A program made the translations under genes and the position numbers. Below, in pieces: positions 52,029 through 59,642 of a stretch of 64,000 nucleotides of DNA; position 1 is the stretch's first letter; every line of letters begins with the position of its first letter. The stretch comes from Hankyongella sp964404985 (GTDB taxonomy: Bacteria > Pseudomonadota > Alphaproteobacteria > Sphingomonadales > Sphingomonadaceae), in assembly GCA_964404985.1 (NCBI GenBank), contig CAYOMD010000002.1, positions 110,564-174,563 of the forward strand, written 5' to 3'. A model generated the notes under the pieces. The model saw nothing but the letters and a program-made list of their open reading frames with translations. It made no database searches and had not been told where the DNA came from.

Positions 52029-53330
52029 GTGTCCGATCTGTTCATCACCCCGCAAGACGCCGTCTCTGCCCCCCTGGCCGAGCGGCTGCGCCCGCGTGTG
52101 CTCGCCGATGTTGTCGGGCAGGAGCATCTGCTGGGGGACGGCGCGCCACTTTCCCGCATTCTGGCCTCGGGCGCACTGCCCAGCCTCATTTTCTGGGGTC
52201 CTCCCGGTACCGGCAAGACCACCATCGCGCGACTGCTGGCCGCACATGCCGGCCTGCATTTTGTACAGGTCTCGGCCATCTTCTCCGGCATTGCCGAGCT
52301 GAAGAAGGTGTTCGAGGCCGCGCGGACACTGCGGGTCCAGGGCCGTGCAACACTTCTGTTCGTGGACGAAATCCACCGCTTCAACCGCGCCCAGCAGGAT
52401 GGTTTCCTGCCCGTTGTCGAGGACGGCACGGTGGTACTCGTCGGGGCCACGACCGAGAACCCGTCATTCGAGCTGAACGCCGCCCTGCTGTCCCGCTGCC
52501 GGGTGCTGGTGCTGAACCGGCTGGATGCGCGTGCGATGGCAACCTTGCTCGCGCGGGCCGAGGCGCTGCTCGGCCGCCCGCTGCCGCTGGACTTGCCCGC
52601 GCGCGATACGCTGGTTGCCATGGCGGATGGCGATGGCCGCTATCTGCTGAACGCTGCCGAGAGCCTGTTTGCCGCCCATGGGCCGGAGGCTGAACCACTC
52701 GACTCTGCCGCACTGGCCGCCTTCATCGGCAAGCGCGCACCCGTCTACGACAAGGACCGCGAGGGCCACTACAACCTCATCTCGGCCTTGCACAAATCAC
52801 TGCGCGGGTCGGATGCGGATGCCGCGCTGTATTATTCCGCCCGCATGCTGGTGGCCGGCGAAGATCCGATGTACATCCTGCGCCGCCTGATCCGCTTCGC
52901 CAGCGAGGACATCGGCCTGGCCGACCCGCAGGCGCTGGTCCAGACACTGGCCGCCCGCGAGGCCTATGAAGTGCTTGGCTCGCCGGAAGGGGAACTGGCG
53001 ATCGCCCAGGCGGTGATCTATCTGGCGACGGCACCGAAATCGAACGCGGCCTATGTGGCGGACAAGGCGGCGCGCAAGCTCGCCCGCGAGACCGGTGCGC
53101 TAATGCCGCCGCAGCGCATCCTCAACGCGCCGACCGGGCTGATGCGTGACCTCGGCTATGCGCAAGGCTACCAATACGACCACGACACGCCGGATGGCTT
53201 CTCCGGGCAGGACTACTGGCCCGATGACATCGGCCGGCGGACGCTCTATACCCCGGTCGCGCGCGGCTTCGAGCGCGAGATTGCCAAGCGCCTCGACTAT
53301 TGGGCGCGGCTTCGCAAGGAACGGGCATGA
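52029..53330 (+). CDS. rarA: replication-associated recombination protein A (AAA+ ATPase)
   Basis: A 433-residue AAA+ ATPase of the RarA/MgsA/WRNIP1 family. It begins MSDLFITPQ and has the early PLAERLRPRVLADVVGQEHLLG, Walker A GPPGTGKT, Walker B LLFVDEIHRFN, sensor 1 GATTENPSFELN, and the C-terminal tetramerisation region. It acts at stalled replication forks with RecA and SSB. The start is GTG 52029 (family start MSDLF); ATG 51999 is a less likely alternative. The 3' end overlaps the SemiSWEET gene by 4 bp (ATGA), so the two are translationally linked. Confidence 0.93.
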   Translation: MSDLFITPQDAVSAPLAERLRPRVLADVVGQEHLLGDGAPLSRILASGALPSLIFWGPPGTGKTTIARLLAAHAGLHFVQVSAIFSGIAELKKVFEAARTLRVQGRATLLFVDEIHRFNRAQQDGFLPVVEDGTVVLVGATTENPSFELNAALLSRCRVLVLNRLDARAMATLLARAEALLGRPLPLDLPARDTLVAMADGDGRYLLNAAESLFAAHGPEAEPLDSAALAAFIGKRAPVYDKDREGHYNLISALHKSLRGSDADAALYYSARMLVAGEDPMYILRRLIRFASEDIGLADPQALVQTLAAREAYEVLGSPEGELAIAQAVIYLATAPKSNAAYVADKAARKLARETGALMPPQRILNAPTGLMRDLGYAQGYQYDHDTPDGFSGQDYWPDDIGRRTLYTPVARGFEREIAKRLDYWARLRKERA

Positions 53331-53581
53331 CGTCTGTGGAAGTGATTGGACTGGTCGCCGCCGCCTGCTCGACGATCGGGTTTATGCCGCAGGCCATCAA
53401 GGTGCTGCGCCATCGCCAGACCCGCGACATCTCCCTGTGGTCTTACATGCTGTTTGTGACCGCGACTGTCCTCTGGCTGATTTACGGCCTGGCGATCCAG
53501 AGCATGCCGGTGATCGTCGCCAATGTCATCACCTTGCCGATTACGCTTGCCACTCTGGTGATGAAACTGCGCCTGGGGTAA
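53327..53581 (+). CDS. SemiSWEET-type small PQ-loop transporter
   Basis: An 84-residue protein with three membrane helices. The PQ motif is in STIGFMPQAIKVLRHRQTRDISL, and MPVIVANVITLPITLATLVMKLRL forms TM3. This size and pattern are those of bacterial SemiSWEET proteins, which work as homodimers to carry sugars or related small molecules. The ATG at 53327 overlaps the rarA stop (ATGA). Its link to a DNA repair gene is probably only positional. The low-GC island begins right after its stop. Confidence 0.88.
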   Translation: MTSVEVIGLVAAACSTIGFMPQAIKVLRHRQTRDISLWSYMLFVTATVLWLIYGLAIQSMPVIVANVITLPITLATLVMKLRLG

Positions 53582-53732
53582 AGAATCTCACAAAATTCGT
53601 AGCTTCTACCACCTCACTAAGCAGCTCAAGACCTTAAAATGCCCACTCTCTACTAATACATCTGCAAATGACGTACAAAAGAACCGTAGAGACTCAGTTC
53701 ATATCTACTCATATAGCTCTCTGATTAAACAT

Positions 53733-54668
53733 CTACACAAATTTTTCTGCAACAGCACGCCTTCCGCGAGGATCACTGAATGTTATCTTATCACTTTCAG
53801 GGTAATAGAACCCAGATAACAACAAGTCGCCTTTTCCAACATTGATACGGATAGACAACTCTGCGCCATCATCCCAAGTATCACGAATAGCGGCCTTGCA
53901 GGTTTCGCCGTGTAGATCGAACGTGAACATCTCACTGGCCTTATCCCAAATTGACACAGCAGTTCTGATAAGCGTTTCATTTATGGCATCACGCTTTTTC
54001 TGAGTGAGCATATCCAGAGAATCTTCCTTCAATGGGCCAAAGATGCCGCTATTGTTAATGGTATCCAGAATTTTTCGCATGTGTGCGCCTGTGAACTTAT
54101 TCACGAAGAGTGAAGAACGCTGACCGTGAGGCCGCCCCAGAATGTGCGCACGCAAGTTCCACCAAGTCTCAGCCACTTCTGCATTGCGCGCATGCTTTAC
54201 TGTCTGCTGGACGAACCACGCCAACGCATCACGACTTCGTATCGTTCCGTCTGCTTCCAACTCTATTTCGCAGGCCTGAACAACGACTGGGCATGCAGTG
54301 TCCGCATATAGGGGAGCTCTCAAACGGTCTGCGCGTAAGCCAGGTAGTGTTTTTACCATTTCCACTAGACTCTCCGCGTTATTCTCGGAGTAGGGGCAGG
54401 TTACAAAGCCTCGTACGAATTCGACTGTGTGATCACAAAGTTTGTACTCCGTCACTTGCGACATGGTCCAAACATGGTGCGACGTGTTGGCGGACGGGAT
54501 CGTCAGGATAGGGTGCCAGTCCGGGAACGAGTTTACTGCATTCCCTAACTCCTGAATCAGCTTTTCAACCACCCTTAGTCCTGCGGCGGGATCACTGAGA
54601 TTATTTGTAAGATATTTTATTGCATCTGCATTTTTCTGACTGGCTTCGATTGGCGCCCTAAAACTCAT
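53733..54668 (-). CDS. unrecognised protein in low-GC island
   Basis: A 311-residue soluble protein of unknown function; no signal peptide, membrane segment or known catalytic motif is recognised. Charged and aromatic conserved-looking segments include FVRGFVTCPYSENNAESLV, LRADRLRAPLYAD, TWWNLRAHILGRPHGQRSSL, FVNKFTGAHMRKILDTI, HGETCKAAIRDTWDDGAELS and GKGDLLLSGFYYPESD. The start at ATG 54668 has a strong AGGAGGTGGG site 4-13 nt upstream. An in-frame opening continues upstream to ATG 54815 and would add 49 residues holding the repeat LREINI-LREYAF-LRKIDN. Codon use is poorer in G/C than that of the neighbours. It may be a defence or regulatory gene, but that is only inference from context. 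Confidence 0.75.
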   Translation of the reverse strand: MSFRAPIEASQKNADAIKYLTNNLSDPAAGLRVVEKLIQELGNAVNSFPDWHPILTIPSANTSHHVWTMSQVTEYKLCDHTVEFVRGFVTCPYSENNAESLVEMVKTLPGLRADRLRAPLYADTACPVVVQACEIELEADGTIRSRDALAWFVQQTVKHARNAEVAETWWNLRAHILGRPHGQRSSLFVNKFTGAHMRKILDTINNSGIFGPLKEDSLDMLTQKKRDAINETLIRTAVSIWDKASEMFTFDLHGETCKAAIRDTWDDGAELSIRINVGKGDLLLSGFYYPESDKITFSDPRGRRAVAEKFV

Positions 54669-54680
54669 GACCCACCTCCT

Positions 54681-54752
54681 ACGCAAGTTATCTATTTTAC
54701 GTAAAAATGCATATTCACGCAATATATTAATTTCACGCAATAAAAACACTTT
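54681..54752 (-). repeat. four tandem 18-bp direct repeats upstream of the orphan gene
   Basis: The core ACGCAA (once ACGTAA) occurs at 54681, 54699, 54717 and 54735, an exact 18-bp period. On the minus strand each unit is an A/T-rich 12-mer ending in TTGCGT or TTACGT, and the last unit directly abuts the AGGAGGT ribosome-binding site of the gene at 54668. Since 18 is a multiple of three and there is no stop, the array also reads in frame as LREINI, LREYAF, LRKIDN, LRRRWV. It could be an iteron-type operator, an RNA element or a coding repeat. Confidence 0.8.
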
Positions 54753-54946
54753 GCGCCATGCGCTCGGACAATTGCAATGGGTTTTCCGCAGAGGCTTGGC
54801 AAAAACTCTGGTCATCAGTCATCAGCCTGATGAGATAGTGATATGCCAACAAATACAACTTGATGGGCCGATATTGCTACTACCGTCGCGATGCTTCAGC
54901 GCAGGCGACTTCATCGGTGAGCCTGCATCATTAGATAATTGGTCCG

Positions 54947-55930
54947 CTAAACCTGCAGCATGACGCTGACCGGATAATGGTCGGCGTAACCGGTCGGGTC
55001 GAACCCCTTCTCGGATGGCCGACCGAACGGGCGCGGCACGCCGTAGAGGCCGGTTTTGACCATGGCCGGGAAGCGCTCGATGGCAAAGCGCGGCTGGCCG
55101 CCGGCATCCAGAGCCAGGCCCAGGCCGGCGGCGGCCTTGATGATCGAGCGGTTGACCAGAATCTGGTCCAGCATGTTGGGATCGTTGTTGAAGTAATAAC
55201 TTCCCACGCCGGATGCCTCCGTCGCTGCCGCCAGGTTCCAGAAGGTCGGGCGCTCGGCATTTTCGACCCGCAGCCGCGCGTTGATCGCCAGCGCATATTC
55301 GCGCAGGGACCGGTCGGCCGGTTCGTCGTTGAAGTCCCCCATGGCAAGCACAGGAAAGTCGACCCCGCGCTCCTCGCGGATGCGCCCGTGCCAGTAGGCG
55401 AGTGTCTCGCCGGCGGTCATCCGGTAAGGCTCGCTTTCATACTGCCCGCCGGATCGCGACGGCCAGTGGTTGCCGACAGCGGCAAAGGCGGTACCGCTCG
55501 GTTTGTGGGTGAAGTTCACCTGAACCAGATCGCGCGTGCCGGTGCGGCGCACGACGAAATGGCTGAAGATTTCCGCGCGGTCGAACAGTTGCGGATCATA
55601 GAGGAAAGCGACGTCAATCCCGCGCTGGTCCGGCGAGTCCCAGTGCGCCATCGCGTAGCCACGTCCGCCATCGGCGGCTATGCGTGCGGCAAGCTTGCCC
55701 AGCACGGCTGCATTCTCGACCTCGCACACGCCGAGCAGGTCCGGCCCCTGCCCGCCGTTCATCCAGCGGATGACCTGCGAGAGTTGCCCGAGCTTGGTGT
55801 CGAGCACGGCAGGCGTCCAGCCGACCAGTTCATTCTTCAGCTTCTGCTTCAGCCAGTCGATCCGGACCGGTGAATTCTCCTCGTCGAACAGGTTCTCGAC
55901 GTTCCACCAGGCGAAATACACGTCTGCCAT
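54947..55930 (-). CDS. endonuclease/exonuclease/phosphatase (EEP) family protein
   Basis: A 327-residue EEP-fold enzyme. Motifs are FAWWNVENLFDEEN (metal-binding Asn and Glu), LGVCEVEN (catalytic Glu), VGNHWPSR (His), VLAMGDFNDEP (Asp/Asn pair) and the C-terminal YADHYPVSVML (catalytic Asp-His). It should cleave phosphodiester or phosphomonoester bonds, of nucleic acid or lipid head group. There is no signal peptide. The ATG at 55930 has GGAGG upstream. It ends at TAG 54947, exactly at the border with the low-GC island, so the final residues may have been altered by the insertion. Confidence 0.9.
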   Translation of the reverse strand: MADVYFAWWNVENLFDEENSPVRIDWLKQKLKNELVGWTPAVLDTKLGQLSQVIRWMNGGQGPDLLGVCEVENAAVLGKLAARIAADGGRGYAMAHWDSPDQRGIDVAFLYDPQLFDRAEIFSHFVVRRTGTRDLVQVNFTHKPSGTAFAAVGNHWPSRSGGQYESEPYRMTAGETLAYWHGRIREERGVDFPVLAMGDFNDEPADRSLREYALAINARLRVENAERPTFWNLAAATEASGVGSYYFNNDPNMLDQILVNRSIIKAAAGLGLALDAGGQPRFAIERFPAMVKTGLYGVPRPFGRPSEKGFDPTGYADHYPVSVMLQV

Positions 55931-56037
55931 GAGCCCCCCTCCTCCCGCGTTGTAGCTCTTGTACCGCAGGAACGGAGATCGCGCACAGGTTGATACCCGG
56001 GCGTGATGATACTGCTGCCGGAAAAATCGGCATCCAG

Positions 56038-56763
56038 TCAGGCGACGCTGAAATTGCGCTCCGCCTTGCCGACGGGGGACTCGCCATCGAGTGCATAGCC
56101 CGCCGAGCGCACGGTGCGGATGATGTCCGGCAGGTCGCCGACATTCAGCGCTTTGCGCAAACGCCGGATGTGCACATCAACTGTGCGCAGCTCCACATAG
56201 ACATCATGGCCCCAGACCGCATCCAGCAATTGCTCGCGCGAGAACACCCGGCCGGGGTGTTCCATGAAGTGGCGCAGCAGCCGGAACTCGGTCGGGCCGA
56301 GTTGCACGGGGAAGCCCTCGCGCACCACCTTGTGGGCGCTGATATCAAGCTCGATCCCGGCATAGGTCAGGCTGGCCCCGAACAGCGCCGGGCGCAGACG
56401 GCGCAGCACCGCCTTGATACGCGCATTCAGCTCGCGCGGACTGAACGGCTTGGTGATGTAGTCGTCGGCTCCGGTATCGAGCCCGCGCACCCGGTCTGCT
56501 TCTTCGGTGCGCGCCGTCAGCATCAGGATGGGCAGGTTGGCGGTGGTCGGCTGGCGGCGCAACCGGCGGCAGACCTCGATGCCAGAGAGATGCGGGATCA
56601 TCCAGTCGAGTATGATCAGGTCCGGCCGCTGCTCCTGCGCCAGCACCAGCGCCTCTTCACCGTCGCCGGCATGGATCACCTCGCAGCCGTCGCGCTCGAG
56701 ATTATACGTCACGAGTTCGGTCAGGTGGATGTCATCCTCGACCAGGAGGATTTTCGGCTTCAT
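56038..56763 (-). CDS. phoB: phosphate regulon response regulator PhoB
   Basis: A 241-residue OmpR-type regulator. The receiver domain (1-120) has the acidic pair in LLVEDD, the phosphorylated Asp in LIILDWMIPHLSG, LTART and KPFSP. The DNA-binding winged helix follows (LDISAHKVVREGFPVQLGPTEFRLLRHFMEHPGRVFSREQLLDAVWG, then RTVDVHIRRLRKAL). It activates phosphate-scavenging genes when phosphorylated by PhoR. The start ATG 56763 has GAGGG upstream. It is the last gene in the phoR-pstSCAB-phoU-phoB order, 7 bp after phoU. Confidence 0.95.
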   Translation of the reverse strand: MKPKILLVEDDIHLTELVTYNLERDGCEVIHAGDGEEALVLAQEQRPDLIILDWMIPHLSGIEVCRRLRRQPTTANLPILMLTARTEEADRVRGLDTGADDYITKPFSPRELNARIKAVLRRLRPALFGASLTYAGIELDISAHKVVREGFPVQLGPTEFRLLRHFMEHPGRVFSREQLLDAVWGHDVYVELRTVDVHIRRLRKALNVGDLPDIIRTVRSAGYALDGESPVGKAERNFSVA

Positions 56764-56770
56764 GCGGCCC

Positions 56771-57490
56771 TCAGTCACGGCTGGTCTCCGGTGCGTGCGC
56801 GAACGCGGTATCGTCATGCTTTTGACGGTCGCCGGCCATCCGCTCTCCCGTCACGTTGTAGTAGACAATCTCGGCCATGTTGGTGGAGAGGTCGCCGATC
56901 CGCTCCAGGTTCTTCGCGACGAACATCAGGTGTGTCGACGGGGTGATATGCTGGGGGTTCTCCATCATGTAGGTTAGCAGAGAGCGAAACAGGCTGTTGT
57001 ACAGGTCATCGACATCCGTATCGCGATCGCGGACCTTGAGCGCCTTGGCGGTATCACGCGAGCCATAGGCATCCAGCGCGTCCTTGAGCATCTGGGCGAC
57101 GATCCGCCCGATCTCCGGCACAATCACCAGCGGCTGGATGTGCCGCGTCTGGGACAGCACGGTGGAACGCTTGGCGATGTTCTTGGCATAGTCCCCCACC
57201 CGTTCGAGGGCCGCCGATATCTTGAGCGCCGAGATCACCTCGCGCAGGTCGTCAGCCAGCGGGTGCCGCAGCGCAATGATCTCGACCGCCAGCCGTTCGG
57301 CCTCCTCTTCCAGGGCATCGATTCGGGCGTCGTTGCTCACCACCTTGGCCGCGCCATCGATATCCCGCGCCATCAGCGCATCGAGCGCACTGCGGATCTG
57401 ATACTCCGCCAGCCCGCCCATTTGCGACACCAGCGCGCGCAGGCTTCGCAGCTCCTCGTCGAACGACTTGACTGTATGTGTATGTACCAT
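56771..57490 (-). CDS. phoU: phosphate signalling regulator PhoU
   Basis: A 239-residue all-helical protein with two PhoU repeats. The first has SFDEELRSLRALVSQMGGLAEYQI and DARIDALEEEAERLAVEIIAL; the second has LVIVPEIGRIVAQMLKDAL and LTYMMENPQHITPSTHLMFVAKNLERIGDLSTNMAEIV with metal-binding Glu/Asp motifs. It dampens PhoR signalling when phosphate is plentiful. The ATG at 57490 is 23 bp after pstB. Its stop is 7 bp before the phoB start. Confidence 0.95.
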   Translation of the reverse strand: MVHTHTVKSFDEELRSLRALVSQMGGLAEYQIRSALDALMARDIDGAAKVVSNDARIDALEEEAERLAVEIIALRHPLADDLREVISALKISAALERVGDYAKNIAKRSTVLSQTRHIQPLVIVPEIGRIVAQMLKDALDAYGSRDTAKALKVRDRDTDVDDLYNSLFRSLLTYMMENPQHITPSTHLMFVAKNLERIGDLSTNMAEIVYYNVTGERMAGDRQKHDDTAFAHAPETSRD

Positions 57491-57513
57491 GGCGTCCTCG
57501 TTCGGCGCTGCGC

Positions 57514-58302
57514 TTAGCCGTAGCGCCCCGTGATGTAGTCCTTGGTCTTCTCCTGGCGGGGGTTGGTGAAGATTTCGCTGGTGGTCGAATATTCAACAAG
57601 CGTGCCGAGGTGGAAGAAGGCCGTCTTCTGGCTGACCCGGGCCGCCTGTTGCATGTTGTGGGTCACAATCACGATCGCATAGCGCCCGCGCAGCGCGCCG
57701 ATCAGCTCTTCGATCTTGGCGGTGGCAATCGGGTCCAGCGCGGAGCACGGCTCGTCCATGAGCACAACCTCGGGCTCGACTGCAATCGCACGGGCGATGC
57801 ACAGGCGCTGCTGCTGGCCGCCGGAGAGTGCGGTGCCGGGGTCCTGCAAGCGGTCTTTGACTTCCTCCCACAGGCCAGCCCGGCGCAGGCTGCTCTCGAC
57901 CACCTCGTCCATCTCCGCACGGGTCGCGGCAAGACCGTGGAGGCGCGGGCCGTACGCCACATTCTCGTAAATCGACTTGGGGAACGGGTTCGGCTTCTGG
58001 AACACCATGCCGACCCGGGCGCGCAACTGCACGACATCCATGGACTTGTCGTAGATGTTCTCGCCGTCGAGCAGGATTTCCCCGGTAACCTTGGCCGAGG
58101 CGACCGTATCGTTCATGCGGTTGAGGCAGCGCAGGAACGTTGACTTGCCGCATCCCGACGGCCCGATGAAGGCGGTCACCTCGTCAGCGCGCACGTCTAT
58201 GTTGACGTCCTTGATGGCGTGTTTTTCACCGTAATGCACATTGACGGTGCGCGCGGTCATTTTCGGTTGTGCATTGGTTTCCATCGTCGCCTCGTCACTC
58301 AC
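57514..58302 (-). CDS. pstB: phosphate ABC transporter ATPase PstB
   Basis: A 262-residue ABC ATPase. Walker A is GPSGCGKST, the Q loop is MVFQKPNPFPKSIYENVAYG, the signature is LSGGQQQRLCIARA, Walker B is VVLMDEPCSALDPIA, and H-loop VTHNM. MVFQKPNPFP is diagnostic of PstB. It powers phosphate import with PstC and PstA. The start is GTG 58302, overlapping the pstA stop as GTGA; ATG 58284 is a possible shorter start. Confidence 0.96.
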   Translation of the reverse strand: MSDEATMETNAQPKMTARTVNVHYGEKHAIKDVNIDVRADEVTAFIGPSGCGKSTFLRCLNRMNDTVASAKVTGEILLDGENIYDKSMDVVQLRARVGMVFQKPNPFPKSIYENVAYGPRLHGLAATRAEMDEVVESSLRRAGLWEEVKDRLQDPGTALSGGQQQRLCIARAIAVEPEVVLMDEPCSALDPIATAKIEELIGALRGRYAIVIVTHNMQQAARVSQKTAFFHLGTLVEYSTTSEIFTNPRQEKTKDYITGRYG

Positions 58303-59642
58303 CAGCGGACTTCAAAACGGTTACGCAGGTAGATTGCCACGCCATTCATCATCAGCAGAAAGGCGAGCAGCACCATGATCGCGGCCGAGGTCTTCTCGAC
58401 AAAGCCACGGGCCACCTCGTCCGACCACAAGAACACCTGCACCGGCAGCACGGTCGAGGCCTCCAGGAAGCTGTTCGGCACGTCGACCACAAAGGCGCGC
58501 ATGCCGATCATCAGCAGCGGCGCCGTCTCACCCAGCGCCCGCGCCATACCGATGATGGTGCCGGTCAGGATGCCGGGCAGCGCCAGCGGCAGCACATGGT
58601 GGAACACGACCTGCAGCGGCGAGGCACCAACCCCGCGCGCCGCATCGCGGATCGACGGCGGAACCGCCTTGATAGAGACACGGGCCGCGATCATGATAAC
58701 CGGCAGGGTCATCAGCGCCAAAGTCATGCCGCCAACTAGCGGGGACGAGCGCGGCAGGCCGAAAAACTGCAGGAAAATCGCCAGACCCAGCAGACCGAAG
58801 ATGATCGAGGGCACGGCGGCCAGGTTGTTGATGTTCACCTCGATGAAGTCGGTCAGCCGGTTTTTCGGTGCGAACTCTTCCAGGTAGACTGCGGCAAAGA
58901 CACCGATGGGGAACGACAGCAGCAAGGTCACGATCAGGGTCAACATCGAGCCGACCGCACCGCCGCCGACCGCTGCCTGCTCGGCCTCCGTTGAGTCGCC
59001 TCCGGTCAGGAACCAGGTATTGAACACGGTGCGGATGGTGCCGGATTTCTTGAGCTTATCGGCCCAGGCGATCTGCTGCTCGCTGATGCGCCGGTTTTCG
59101 TCCTGAGCGGCGCGGTCAACCCGCCCCTTCATCAACTGGTCCACCATGGTCGAGGCGGTCAGCCAGATGGTCCGGGTCTGGCCGATGAGGTTCGGGTTCT
59201 CGGCCAATGCATTGTTGACCTCGATCGCGGCGGCCGAACTGAGCAACTCACTCAGCGCAACCTTGTCCTCGTCCGATGTCAGTTCGGGAAACAGCTTCTC
59301 CAGCCCGTTCGAGGGCAGCAGGCCGGTATCGGCGCGCGTCAGCGCCTCGGCGCGGTCCGGGCCGGCCAGTTCTGCCTTGGTGATGCCGAGGCTTTCCTCG
59401 TCGAACGTCACTTCGACACGAATTTCCGTGGTCAGGAACCCGGCCCAACCCTTGGAGACAATGGATGTCAGCAGGAACACCAGGAACGCGCCGGCCAGCA
59501 CCAGCGACACCAGGCCCAGCATGCGGAACCGGCGCTCGGCCCGGTAGCGCGTTGCAATGCGCTTCTGCATGGCCGCCCCGCGCCAGTCGGTCGGGCGGGC
59601 GATGGCACTCGGCATGGGGGCGGAGAGGGTCGCGCTAGTCAT
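58299..59642 (-). CDS. pstA: phosphate ABC transporter permease PstA (long form)
   Basis: A 447-residue inner-membrane permease, longer than the roughly 290 residues of E. coli PstA. After a first membrane segment (about 38-60) there is a long extra periplasmic domain of about 150 residues (for example EVTFDEESLGITKAELAG and QIAWADKLKKSG), as found in many alphaproteobacteria. The transport core follows with TM helices and the EAA-like loop VPPSIRDAARGVGASPLQVVFHHVLP. The ATG at 59642 is 8 bp inside the end of pstC, and its stop overlaps the pstB start. Confidence 0.93.
   Translation of the reverse strand: MTSATLSAPMPSAIARPTDWRGAAMQKRIATRYRAERRFRMLGLVSLVLAGAFLVFLLTSIVSKGWAGFLTTEIRVEVTFDEESLGITKAELAGPDRAEALTRADTGLLPSNGLEKLFPELTSDEDKVALSELLSSAAAIEVNNALAENPNLIGQTRTIWLTASTMVDQLMKGRVDRAAQDENRRISEQQIAWADKLKKSGTIRTVFNTWFLTGGDSTEAEQAAVGGGAVGSMLTLIVTLLLSFPIGVFAAVYLEEFAPKNRLTDFIEVNINNLAAVPSIIFGLLGLAIFLQFFGLPRSSPLVGGMTLALMTLPVIMIAARVSIKAVPPSIRDAARGVGASPLQVVFHHVLPLALPGILTGTIIGMARALGETAPLLMIGMRAFVVDVPNSFLEASTVLPVQVFLWSDEVARGFVEKTSAAIMVLLAFLLMMNGVAIYLRNRFEVRW

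Larger units (their letters stand above)
53582..54946. mobile_element. low-GC island holding one orphan gene (probable horizontal insert)
   Basis: Base composition drops sharply between the SemiSWEET stop and the EEP nuclease gene; for example 53701-53760 is 37 per cent G+C and 54001-54060 is 42 per cent, against about 60 per cent in the flanks. The island holds a single unrecognised gene plus its repeat-bearing leader. No integrase, transposase or clear target duplication is seen, so the mechanism of arrival is unknown. The 53582-53732 and 54750-54946 spacers hold nothing recognisable. Confidence 0.6.

Noticed and set aside
54681..54752. Type III toxin-antitoxin RNA (ToxIN-like) array
   Set aside because: Repeats of 18 nt are shorter than the roughly 35-nt units of known systems, there is no terminator between array and gene, and the protein is much larger than ToxN.
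54667..54963. 98-codon plus-strand frame across the iteron array
   Set aside because: It has no ribosome-binding site, starts within the ribosome-binding region of the opposite gene and owes part of its pattern to the 18-bp period, which is open in several frames.
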